DNA of 64,000 nucleotides from positions 25,754,501 to 25,818,500 of the forward strand of contig CM027377.1 in NCBI GenBank assembly GCA_015680905.1. Reading direction: 5' to 3'. Position 1 is the first letter of the stretch. Every line of letters begins with the position of its first letter. Made by a program: the position numbers and the translations under genes. The stretch comes from Coptis chinensis. Lineage: Eukaryota > Streptophyta > Magnoliopsida > Ranunculales > Ranunculaceae. Of this stretch, positions 21,365 to 31,441 are shown in pieces. A model generated the notes under the pieces. The model saw only the letters and a program-made list of their open reading frames with translations, was not told the origin of the DNA and ran no database searches.

Positions 21365-22325
21365 TTATTCATCATCCTCCTCATCCTCTTCTTCTATAAA
21401 GAAGTGAGGTTCCTTCGCGTCCTGCCATGCTATGATAATTTGCCAGGCTTCACGCCATTTATCATCTATGGTTGCTAACCTATTAAGCGCCACTTGGTCC
21501 GACGGGGTGTAGGGTGCAACCTGATGAGGTTGTATCCTCCACCCTTGCCAAGTCATTGCACGAAAAGATCAAATAATACTATTGGTGGGTCACACAGTGT
21601 CGACCGTAATCCAATCCGTGAAATGTGTACAAAAAATAGGGAAGAAACATAGCATAATATGGGAAATTAGAACAGGCATAAGAAGGTATTTATGCCTCAT
21701 GCTATGGGCTCGTGCTAAACTAGACATCAAGGTTCTGGGAAGGTCATGACACATACGTCCCGTGGCTAAAGCAAAGAAGACGCTGCAAGTGGCATCATTC
21801 ACAGAAGAAAAACGCCATTCCCCTAAAATGTTTAGCATGATCCAAAACATAACAGTTCCTATGTTCATGGACAGGCTACCAAAGGCGACGTTATATTCCC
21901 CTTGGTCCTCGATACGGAAAATGCCTGCCCCACACGACTCATGCAAAAACTCATAAGTGTAGACATGCATATTATCTACCCAATACCACCATGGGTCTTG
22001 TCTTTCAGCGGGCATAGCAAGTCCAAGAACAAATGCTAGCAAGAACCATAAGCGGTTCCCAGCCTACGTATGTGATCACCTCGCGAAACCAAGCACCATA
22101 AGTAGTGCTTTGGAACAAATCTTTGAAAGACTGTTCCGGTATTATTGTAGGAGATGTCATCTCAAAACTATGCTCTGGAACAGGTGCAAATGACCCGGGA
22201 ACAACCCGCAGAAAACTGGAAATTTTCTGGTCTACAGAAGTCAGGGCGCAGGTGCGCTCCACTTGGGCGCAGGTGCGCCTCAGGGGTTTTTGACTTACAG
22301 TGTTTTGGGCACGAGTCACGCTCAA
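21365..22325 (-). pseudogene. env-like reading frame of element C
   Basis: The minus-strand frame 22325-22005 ends in YGAWFREVITYVGWEPLMVLA. The next frame (22042-21590) continues with FVLGLAMPAERQDPWWYW and includes NDATCSVFFALATGRMCHDLP, which matches the conserved A(x)G(R/K)..DLP patch of plant Athila third-frame proteins. After stops, a same-frame block (21556-21365) ends in an acidic tail, IEEEDEEDDE. A frame change near 22020 and stops near 21590 disrupt it. The protein is probably the equivalent of the B env-like frame but much diverged. Function is not established for this group. Confidence 0.6.
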
Positions 22326-22408
22326 CTTGGGTGCAGGTGCGCTCAGTGTAAAATTTTCAGAAAATGACTAGGGCGCAGGTGCGCTCCAATGGGGCGCAGG
22401 TGCGCGCG
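22245..22408. repeat. Five GC-rich palindromic units in element C
   Basis: Copies of gggcgcaggtgcgc at 22245, 22266, 22329 (one base changed: gggtgcaggtgcgc), 22371 and 22392. The core GCGCA-GG-TGCGC is an exact inverted repeat with a 2-base spacer. The surroundings are AT-rich. On the minus strand they would encode repeated RTCAP/RTCAL peptides, but the frame is not consistently open. Confidence 0.8.
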
Positions 22409-23135
22409 AGTTGGGCCCAAGCCCAAATTTGATTTTTCGACTTTTGTTGATTTTGCCGGTTCGTTACCGGTTTGATTTTTGCGAATGAGATATGGAAATG
22501 ATCAGGAGAGAATTTCCAATCCAATGATCCATAAAACACTCTATTTTCCAACCATGGGTGACATATCAGAAAATGGAAAATGCCTCGAAGTACGTGTATG
22601 ACGTAAGTTATGCGAACTAATAAAATCTAAATTCATAGATTATGTCAACCCAAATTGGAATACTATTAAACGGCCTAAGCAACTCTAATGGGACATAAAA
22701 CATTCTAGGACGGAAGCACGAACACCCCACCCCCAAACAAATTTTTTACAATAGAGTTTAGAAAATTTGTTTTTTTGTTTTTTTTTTTGAAAGTGGGTCT
22801 TTTAAAGTCAGATTCCCGAGACTTCCTAGATTACTATGTTTATTGCTTTAAACTTTTTTACTTTTTATGAATTAGGTTTAATATAAAGGAAAACAATAAG
22901 CAATAAAGACATAATTCACACCATAGAGAAACATGACTCAAAAACCGAGAAAACATACAAGAGTGGAAAACGTGAATTATGTGAAACGTGGACTTAGGAT
23001 CCGGTACTTACAGCCACACACTCCATAGGGAGGACCCGGTTACCTGAATGGTGCACTCACCAATATATGGAAATGAAAGGAAATGCACCAAACACCAAAA
23101 TTGAGTCGTTTATAGTCATATACTCGAGACTTTAT
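22409..23135. other. Spacer between env-like and extra frame of element C
   Basis: No supported gene. A homopolymer-rich T/A stretch lies near 22760-22790. Confidence 0.55.
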
Positions 23136-24035
23136 CTAAACATATGTATGAACATGCAGTTTATCATATATCAACAACCGAAATAGTTGTGGATCATTCC
23201 ATAAATAAATATCACAGAAAACATATCCAAACACAATCAAGCACCAAGATTTCCTATGACGCAACCTAGTGAAATGAAAGCGAAGTCGGATAGACCTATA
23301 ACGTAACCTAGCATGCACCTTCTTTTTCATCTTTGAACGAGAGGGTGTCCTAGTGAATAAGTGTGGAAAAGTGAATGGTTGTGGAAGATATGGTGGATAT
23401 GGATAAGTTGTAGTAGAAAGGAATGGAAAAAATGAGGATGTGGGTTTAGCACAAAACTCATTCATGGTGTAGTTAGGGACTGTCTCAATTCTGAAAATGA
23501 AGGTGTCAAATGGTTTGTCCTTCTGAAGTATTTGTTTGCTAGGAGAATTTAAAAAATTATGAAGCACAGGAGAAACAAAAGGATCGAGTGCAAACTCGAG
23601 ATTCCTTTGAAAAGGTAGAGGGCGAGGAACATTCGTGATGGAAGGTGAATGAGTGACATTGGGATGTGAGGTGGGTGAATGGTATTCAACTAGTGTTCTT
23701 AGTTCTATATCATCAGAGGCCTTGAGATATGCAAGACATTCCTCAATAGATGGGTAAGAAGAATCACTGGGATATAGGGTGAAAAATTCTTCTTCTGTCA
23801 TGGCGTCAAGAGATGAGTGGATGTCAATAGGAGGGGACTCGCGAGGTGGCTAAAAAAGGTTATAAAGGAGTCGAAGGAAATCTTCCTCGATGTTATCTAC
23901 GTCTAGGGAGTAGAAATTGTGATCCTTGTCTTCTTCCATAAGAGGGGTATCTACTAGTGTGGGGACTAAAGCGTCAGCCGCACTAATGTGAGGTACAAAA
24001 CTCTCAATGGACTTCACTTCTCCTTCTATAGGCAA
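23136..24035 (-). pseudogene. Extra reading frame downstream of protease in element C
   Basis: One minus-strand frame from 24035 to 23136, interrupted by a single in-frame stop at about 23850. It begins GLPIEGEVKSIESF after a frame change from protease near 24050. It has an acidic middle (MTEEEFFTLYPSD), a Pro/Phe-rich part and a strongly basic stretch (RSKMKKKVHARLRYRSIRLR). It resembles no pol domain. It could be a gag-derived C-terminal extension or new sequence that filled the space of the lost RT. Family not recognised. Confidence 0.5.
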
Positions 24036-24037
24036 AC

Positions 24038-24943
24038 CTAGTTGTCCCTATTTTGTCTAAACATGTTAACTTCTACAGAAAGATTTCCAAAAGAAAGAGT
24101 TATTGAGCCATCCCGACAATTGATTTGGGCATTGGCGGTTGCCAAGAAAGGACGCCCTAAGATGATGGGAATGGAATCATGAGCAACTTCTGTGTTGAGA
24201 ATAACAAAGTCGGCTGGATAGTAAAAATCCTGAACTTTAACGAGAATATTTTCAACTACACCCTTGGGATACTTAATAGAACGATTGGCTAACTGCAAAG
24301 TCATTTTGGTTGGTTGAAGTTTTGTTAGACCCAGTTGTTTATATAAATAAAAAGGGAGTAAGTTAACACTCGCTCCCAGGTCTAATAAAGCAGTTGTTGT
24401 AAAGGTATCACCAAGGGTGCATTGTACCGTAGGACGACCAGGGTCCTTGTACTTAACAATTCCGTTATGTTCAGATAAAGAGGGATATTGTTTAGTTAAG
24501 AAGGCTTCGTGGGGTATGTTGGTTTTCCTCTTCTTGGTGCACAACTCTTTTAGAAACTTAGCGTGTCCAGGTAGACTTTTTATAGCATCTAGAAAAGGAA
24601 GGTTTATAGTCAAATTTTTAAACACTTCCCTAATCTCATCAAAATTCTCGTCCTTTTTAAACACAACTAGTCTTTGGGGATATGGTGTTTTATCGCTATT
24701 TTTAGCAGAAGGGATAAAAGTATTATTAGTCTTTGCTTTATCTCTAGCCGTTTTCCATCTAGGTGTCCATATTGGAACCTCTACCGGTGTAGGGTCTTCA
24801 CTTTCTATTATTGGGTCTTGTAATGTTTTCCCTTTTGGTTGTGGTTTAACTGGTACTTCTACAGTTGTAGGGTCTTCAGTTTCTATTATAGTATTTGGTA
24901 TGGTATCATTTTTAGTTTGCGGGTAATCTTTAGGCATAGTCAC
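24038..24943 (-). pseudogene. Aspartic protease part of gag-pro in element C
   Basis: The minus-strand frame contains ALLDLGASVNLLPFYLYKQLG and IPIILGRPFLATANAQINC, closely parallel to the protease of element B. Upstream are two copies of a short phrase (TIIETEDPTTVEVPVKPQPKG, then IIESEDPTPVEVPIW), a small internal duplication. The end NLSVEVNMFRQNRDN is followed by a frame change. It would mature Gag if expressed. It is in the same frame as gag upstream, separated by one TAG. Confidence 0.9.
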
Positions 24944-24985
24944 TTGGTTATCAACTACTCGCCCTGAACGAAGGGTAGTGACTGC

Positions 24986-26384
24986 CTATAGGTCCCCTTG
25001 GTTTATATTACCATTACAGTAAATACTGTTTATTTCAAAGGCGGTGTTTGTTGACTTAGGATTAGGCACTGCTTGACTTGGAAACACGCCGGTTTGGTTA
25101 TTATTTTGGTTAGAAGATATGTCAATAACCTTTTGGCACAAAGACTGCATCATTTGCATCGTTTGTTTCATCATATTAGAGTTTTGATCATGCTGATCTT
25201 TCATCAAGTTAGAGTTTTGTTGCATAATTTGATTTTGTTTTTCCAACAAGGTCACTACTACTTTGTCTGTAGATGGTTGTATTGGAATTAAAGCTTGTTG
25301 AACGTTCATGTCTTGATGTTGATAGTTCTGGGTTATGGGTACTAAACCTCTATTCTGGTCACCTAAGTTCCCTTGTCCTTGATGTTGAGTTAACTGGTTG
25401 AAGTGTGATGGTTGTGGTGGTGTTTGTGCATAGACAAGAGGATAATAGAAGTCGGAATGCTCAAGACTACAACAAACATTACAACGAGTAGAGTTAATGT
25501 TCATGACTGGAGTGGGTTGTTGTTGAACAGAGATGGCATCTACCTTTTTAGTGAGGGCATCGATAAGAGTTTTAAGCTCGGGATCATGTTTAACCTCAAG
25601 AGAAGAAGGAGAGGAGCGGGAGGAATCGTTACCTCCCCAATTGTTGTTCTTCTTAGATTGATCTTCTAAGAATTTATAAGCCTCCAAGGCTCCTTTACTA
25701 AGAAAACTACCCCCAGTCATGATATCTAGAACCTCCTTATGATAATGTGAAAGCCCCTTGAAGAAAGCACGAACAAGCGTGTCTTTCGCAAGATTATGAT
25801 GCGGGCATTCAATGAGAAAATCAGTGAAACAATTCGAGGCCTCTAAAAAGGATTCATGAGGATTCTGGCTGAAGAAATGAATCTTGTGAAGCATTTCATC
25901 TGTCTTCAGTGGTGGGTAAAACTGTTCCATGAACAATTGAACAAGTTGAGCCCATGAGTCCACAGAGTGTGGCGTTTGGGCAATTAACCAAGACGCCGCC
26001 TTATCGGCTAAGGTGAAAGGGAATACCCTCAGTTTAATTTGTTCCGCACCAACCGTAGAATGGTGGAATGTTGTTAGGACTTGTTCAATTCTACGAATGT
26101 GCTGATAAGGCTAAACCATGAAAAACGGGTAACAAATTAAAAATATTTGGGGGGATTCGGAAATCCCTCACTGGGTCTGCTAGAACGATTCAAGATTTGA
26201 AGCTATCGCTCAAGGCTTTGTAGAAGTCAGAGAGAGGAGTCTCTCTTTCTTCAGCCATTATATCAGGTAGTGTGTGTGGAATAGTAGCTAGAGGTGTAAT
26301 AGGTGGTATACTAGATAGACGTGTTTGTCGACGTTGCTGTGTAATTACGTTAGTTGTGTTTCTTTGACCAGACCTTAATCTCAT
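24986..26384 (-). pseudogene. gag of element C
   Basis: The N-terminus at 26384 (MRLRSGQRN...MAEERETPLSDFYKALSDSF) hits stops near 26190. The Gag core resumes as DSWAQLVQLFMEQFYPPLKTDEM and AFFKGLSHYHKEVLDIMTGG, strongly similar in layout to Gag of element B. A knuckle-like CNVCCSLEHSDFYYPL, with the last Cys lost, and a Gln/Asn-rich C-terminal part (MMQSLCQKVIDISSNQNNNQ) follow. In-frame stops occur at about 26190, 26110 and 24986; after the last one the conserved TLRSGR motif precedes protease in the same frame. The core from 25963 is otherwise open for 325 codons. Confidence 0.88.
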
Positions 26385-26763
26385 GCAAGACTAAGTCGAA
26401 CTTAACTAAACATGCAACACTCCAAACAATTCTGATATACTAGTAGAAACCTCTAACTGGAGATGCGAGGTGTGGAAGAAAGGAATACCTGATTGCGTCC
26501 TTGCTTCGCTTACGAATAGCGTCTTGTATACGCGATCTCAGTGTTTGTATGATGTTAGAAACACTGAATGACTTGAAGAAATGAAAATTTGGAACAAACC
26601 TTCACCGCAGTGTTTTTCTCTGTGAATCCGCAGCCCCTATGCCTAAAACAGTGAACAGTTCTGAAAATTCAAGAAATAAGAATGAAAAATTAAAAGGGTG
26701 GGTGGGTAGAGAATGGGGGATTGCCCCTTGGATTCAAGCAATTGAATTCTTGTCTTGAACGAG
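26385..26763 (-). other. Leader of element C
   Basis: About 400 bp between primer-binding site and gag start. No repeats like those of element B, and no gene. Confidence 0.6.
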
Positions 26764-26767
26764 ATTA

Positions 26768-26784
26768 AGATGGCAGCGGCGCCA
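26768..26784 (-). other. Primer-binding site of element C
   Basis: Minus strand tggcgccgctgccatct, two bases after the LTR. It matches the tRNA-Asp-type site (TGGCGCCGTTGCC) with one change in the first 13 bases. Confidence 0.8.
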
Positions 26785-26786
26785 TT

Positions 26787-27929
26787 TGATAACCCATAAA
26801 AATAGTTAAAACATCAATATTAATGTTAACAACACTAATACGTAATCCTACCATTCTTATGGTTTAAATCAATTCTTCTTACTCTCAAAACATAATCATG
26901 CAATATAACGAGTAAGGATTCGTTCCACTCTTAACTCTCTAGACTTAAATTGAATTCAACTAATCAAAGCAAAAGGAACAATGGTGAGAGTAATGATTTG
27001 ATGTGAAATTTCTATACTACCATTCCCAACACAAGAACAATAATAACAAGTCATAATTTAATAACTAATTTAAATTTAAGTTAATCTAAATTTAACAATA
27101 GTCTAAGAATCAAAATGAAGACAACCTAATTTATGAATTTAATGAACAATAAGAACAATGATTCAAAATGAATTTAAATTGAATTTAAAACAACTAAATA
27201 TAACTAAGAATTGAATCAATAATCTAGATTGAAATGAAGAACTAATATTTTATTCTAAAAACTAAATATGATTCTAAACTAACTAATTGAATGTAAAAAA
27301 CTAGATCTAGATCTAAAAACTATTCTCTAATGGCTACCTTCTAACCTAACTAACCCTTAACAAAGAGCTAAGCTTTTGTTTTTATACTTTCAGATCCAAA
27401 AATCGTGCATGGGCTTGGAGCCATGTTTTGGGCCGGAAAATCGGGCCCAAAACCCAATTTCTTTAGTCCAAAATGGGCTCTTCAGCTACAGTTGGCTTCG
27501 ACAGATATTTCGTCCACTTCTGCTCTTCTGATTGGGTCAAGGCTTGGACCATTAGAAAGCTCTTTCCGAGCTGGTCGTTTTGACATAAGGTAGACCCAAT
27601 TCCGAGGTCTGAGTCCAAAGATACGGCTTTTTTGAAGTTTTGTCGACTTTGTGTGTCAACGCGCCCGCGTTGACTTTGACTTTTCAGCTTTGACCGGGCT
27701 TTAGAAAGGCTTTGTCTTCTTGAATCTTGGCCTTTAATCATAGAACTCCTTAGCAACCAACTATTGCTCCTTTATCTCGCTAAAGTGGTACATTTCTTCA
27801 CATAATGGACTTTGAAGCCTGAAATGCATAAAAACACGTAATCAATATTAACTCTTAATTATTATTTACATAATTGGTCTAAAAGTATGATTATTAAATG
27901 GTTAAAACTACAGTTTTGAGCTCTTATCA
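26787..27929 (-). repeat. 5' LTR of element C (right copy on the plus strand)
   Basis: Ends TGATAA and TTATCA. Pairs with 18407-19552. Immediately followed on the right by TSD cacct. Confidence 0.94.
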
Positions 27930-27934
27930 CACCT
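27930..27934. repeat. Target-site duplication of element C, right copy
   Basis: cacct, identical to 18402-18406. Confidence 0.95.
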
Positions 27935-28796
27935 CAAACCTAACTCCAGACAAGGAGTATACCCCATATTATTAGCCTTATCCATTTTTCTGAGGATTTC
28001 TAAAGAACTAAAGAGAAAGCTAGAACGAAGAAGATTTTGAAGGAAATTTTACCAAAGTCAAATGAAGAAAATCATTCCTTTTGCTCAAAGAAAAAAAAAA
28101 GAAATATAAATAATTGAGCAAAAGTAGTGATAAAGTTCAAGTGTTGCAGTCTACAAGTGAAAAAAATTTCCAAGAAGGTCAAAAGCAAAAGGTCTTTAGT
28201 ATATTCTCAGAAATTTTTGAATCCTTTTTACCCTTTTCTTGTTAACCTGTCCTAAGCCCCATTTTAATACCCAGACTTATCACTAAAGTATGATATAAAG
28301 TGTAGAATAGGTGAGAGGATGCTAAAGTGAAGGACCCGACACTTCAAATGTGATTGACATTCTTTCCATGAGACTTTATTTATATATTTGAAAATTTCTG
28401 TCTTTTTGACTAAATATGTGGGATGTTCTACTTTTTACTTATTTCCCTGCATATGGAGGTAAAATAGAAAAAACTTATCTGAGAGATTTTTTGTGAGTGT
28501 ATGAAATGGTGAGATTTGAAGTCAAAATACTAATCCAAAGGTGAGGTAGAAATTCTGTTGCTTGGAAAGGAGAAAAAAAATCAAAATGGTTAAAAATGAA
28601 TAAGCTCTAGTTAGGATGATTAGTCAGTCTTTTCTATCTTTATGAATAGAACCTTAGCCTAATGTTTTATGATCATGGGTGTGATAAGTAGTAACTTTTT
28701 GATTTAGACATTTTAACTGAAAAAGTTGTTTTCTCTAGATTTCACCATAGTTCATATGTAAAATTGATTTTGTGGGTATATCAACTGAAAACCCTC
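27935..28796 (+). other. 3' non-coding region of element B, right of element C
   Basis: Continuation of the B 3' UTR after removal of C. AT-rich with A-runs (28087-28101, 28573-28581). No gene seen. Confidence 0.7.
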
Positions 28797-28834
28797 ACGA
28801 GGCTATAACTCGTCCTTTAAAGGTAACTTAAAGG
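28797..28834 (+). other. Twin hairpins in the 3' UTR of element B
   Basis: ACGAG (28797) pairs with CTCGT (28809) around gctataa. Directly after, CCTTTAA (28814) pairs with TTAAAGG (28828) around aggtaac. The same arrangement lies in element C on the opposite strand (19687-19724). Confidence 0.6.
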
Positions 28835-28948
28835 TTTAAGGCGTTGTTGCATATGGTAAATGTAACCGCGATGCTTGCGAAAGTGAGTTAGTTTATTATT
28901 TAATTAGTATTGTTAGCTTTGAACACTTCTTTAGTATAACATATATTT

Positions 28949-28982
28949 GCTAAGAGACTAGCAAAATGCTAGTTGGGGGTTG
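28949..28982 (+). other. Hairpin and polypurine tract of element B
   Basis: GCTA-agagac-TAGC at 28949-28962 is followed after aaaatgct by the polypurine tract agttgggggttg (28971-28982), which abuts the 3' LTR. Confidence 0.8.
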
Positions 28983-30506
28983 TGATAAGTGCTCAAAAGA
29001 AATGATTTATAACCCCAATTATGTGTATGTTAGTCTCCATTTTATATTTAAATATTCTAATACGATGCAATTTGATTTTTTGCAGGTCAAAGAACCTAAA
29101 TGTAAAATATGGAGGGAAAAGAAGTCAAACAAGTCAAAAAGGAGTCACTGGGAATTACAGCTAAAGTCCTAGGGCAAAAATGTCATATTTGTCTCCATAA
29201 GTGCCAATCCTAATGGGACTCTGAAAGAGGATAATAATTGAGTTAGAAGAGTCTTCAATATGATCTCAAATCCTTAATTTCAACTTCATAGGAAGATGAG
29301 ATCAACATGGAAAAGAAGTCAGAGTTTCACAAGAATTAGGAAACTGAAAGCTGTTAGAAGCTACAGCTTCGGAAATAGCCTGTAGGGCAAAGTGGGACAC
29401 GTCCAACTTTGGTCCAATCGAATTTAACTTTTCCAGGATTGCTTCTAGAACGATTACAGAGAGTTTGACACCAAATAAACATAGGATTCGGATCTCTATC
29501 CAGACGAGCATGTAAGCCAATATATAAGGCACAAAAACCTCAGTTAACATCATCTAGGAAATTTAGTGTTTTCATCTTAGATCTAGAATTAAGAGAGAAG
29601 AAAGTTCAGACCTTTTCACCATTAATAGCTATAAAGATGATTCCTTCTCATATTGTGTTCATAGCATAGTATGAGGAGCTAATCTCCCTTCTCTTGGGAG
29701 GGGAGATGAAGCATTTTTCTTATGTTTTAGTTTAGTTCTTCTTCTATCATGTTTTAGTTTAAATTCCTCATTGAGTTTCTTTTTATTCATCTATTGATCT
29801 AATGCTCCTGTGGAGGTTAGGAGATCTTAGGGTAATTCATGATTGTGTAGAGCCAAATACCACAAACCCTAGATTCTTTTCTTCTAGTTTTTAGTGTTCT
29901 AGTGTGATGATTGGATTCTTTATGACACCTCAATTAGTTGTATGGTTAATGCCACATGTGGATTTTTCATGGCACCTAGAGTTGTATATTGAATGCCACT
30001 TAAAGCACAATTTGGTTAGATAGAAGATATCATTGGAGATTGAAGAAGTATTTGATGGAAAGATAGAAAGCACGTTGAAAGCCACATATTATCATCATGG
30101 TTATGAGCATAAGGTTTGTAGGTATGATGAGTTTCTATTGGTGATTTATATTAAGCATGATAGGTAGATCTATTAGACTAATTCTATGATTTTGGTGGAT
30201 TCATCTCTCCCAAGATATTCTCTCTCTTGATTCATATTCATATATTTAAATTAGTTTATTTTATGCATAGTTTAAATCTCAAATCAAATCAACCACAATA
30301 TTCATCATTACTTGGCCACATCTTTTACTTGCATCCATTAGAGTAACTTAGATTAGGAATTTCTATTACTATCAACTAGTTATTTAGAGTATGATTGATA
30401 CCTTGCTATCCACTATACTAATCAATATAAAATAGGCTAAGTAAGATTTGCAAAAGATACGTAACACAAACAACGACAAAATAATTACGTGTTTCGTGTT
30501 TTTTTA
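28983..30506 (+). repeat. 3' LTR of element B
   Basis: Same length as the 5' LTR. Ends tttttta rather than the CA of the 5' copy, so the last bases have mutated. TSD caaat follows. Confidence 0.94.
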
Positions 30507-30511
30507 CAAAT
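30507..30511. repeat. Target-site duplication of element B, right copy
   Basis: caaat, identical to 7135-7139. Confidence 0.93.
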
Positions 30512-31110
30512 CACTCATAGGGCATAGAGTCCAAATGGAGAGAGAGACGGTGGAGGGGGTGAGCCCTTTGCTGATACAAGGCTAGAGAGGAGCCTGGGTC
30601 AAGATTACGCATGGGGCATAGAGTCCAAGTGTGGAAAGAGACAGCGGAGGGGATGAGCCCTTCGCTGATACAGGGCTAGAAAGGAGCCTGGGTCAAGATG
30701 AGTGGCCCCATGAAACTTAATGAAGCCATAGAGCCCACGGAGTGGGATGATCCCTTCGCGGATGAGAGGCGCAAATCACTCATGGGGCATAGAGGCCAAG
30801 GTGGAGAGAGACAGCGGAGGGGATGAGCCCTTCGCTGATACATGGCTAGAAAGGAGCCTGGGGCAAGATGAGTGGCCCTACGGAATGTAATGAAGCTATA
30901 GAGCCCGCGGAGTGGGATGAGCCCTCCGCGGATGAGAGGCGCAAATTACACATGGGGCATAGAATCCAAGTGTGGAGGGAGACAGAGAAGGGGAGGAGCG
31001 CTTCGCTGATCGGAGATTTGAGGGAGTCGTGGACAAGATGAGGTGCCTCGAGCGACCTGAAGAAGCCTAGGTGTCCGCGGGGCGGTACAAGCCCTTCGCG
31101 GAATAGAGAT
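30512..31110 (+). repeat. Tandem repeat array of element A, right part
   Basis: Units starting atggggcatagag at about 30611, 30782 and 30952 give a period of 170-171 bp. Each holds two related half-units ending in gagcccttcgc-type phrases (agcggaggggatgagccc and cgcggagtgggatgagccc). A shorter unit lies at the left edge. It resumes the array cut at 7134. Confidence 0.88.
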
Positions 31111-31441
31111 ACTAATAACACGCGGGGCATGGGGACTGGCTTACAGTTGATTGAATGGCCAAACGAAGAGAAAAGGACAGTGCAAACGCTACATGTGTTT
31201 AAGACAAGGAGACTAGACCACAGAAGAAAGGTGGGAGGGGGAAAGATTGTGTGTAGAGATACAGTGTGATTCAAACGAGTAGCAAAGTCAAGAGATAAGG
31301 AGATAACTAACATACCAAACAAAATCAAACATCACATGAAAGAGATTAATATCTAGACACAAACAAACACAAGTGTACTGCAATTAGTAGCCGAGATGGG
31401 GTAAAAGTGACTTATTACAAAAAAGTACGAAAAGAGTAGTT
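31111..31441. other. Spacer between repeat array and antisense gene of element A
   Basis: No gene. It would hold the 3' UTR of the reverse-strand gene. Confidence 0.5.

Larger units (their letters stand above)
18407..27929 (-). mobile_element. Element C: non-autonomous Athila-type LTR retrotransposon (gag-protease only), reverse strand
   Basis: LTRs at 18407-19552 (3' LTR) and 26787-27929 (5' LTR), ends TGATAA/TTATCA, perfect TSD. Read on the minus strand: LTR, tRNA-Asp-like primer-binding site, gag (26384 to 24986), protease (24943 to 24038), an extra frame (24035 to 23136), an env-like frame (22325 to 21365), polypurine tract, LTR. There is no trace of RT, RNase H or integrase between protease and the env-like frame, so pol was lost and the element must be mobilised by a relative. 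Element B is a plausible one, because it shares the LTR start and the 3'-end hairpins. The element is 9523 bp. Confidence 0.93.
7140..30506 (+). mobile_element. Element B: Athila-lineage LTR retrotransposon with env-like gene, split by element C
   Basis: Two 1524-bp LTRs (7140-8663 and 28983-30506) and a perfect 5-bp TSD delimit it. Order: LTR, primer-binding site, repeat-bearing leader, gag-protease (9654-12164), RT-RNase H-integrase (12165-15355), env-like region (16300-17311), long 3' non-coding region, polypurine tract, LTR. The large size (~13.8 kb without element C), long leader, FMDDF reverse transcriptase and third reading frame identify Athila. One in-frame stop and one single-base deletion are the main lesions of gag-pol, so this copy was recently close to coding-competent. 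It sits in the repeat array of element A, in the same orientation. Confidence 0.95.
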
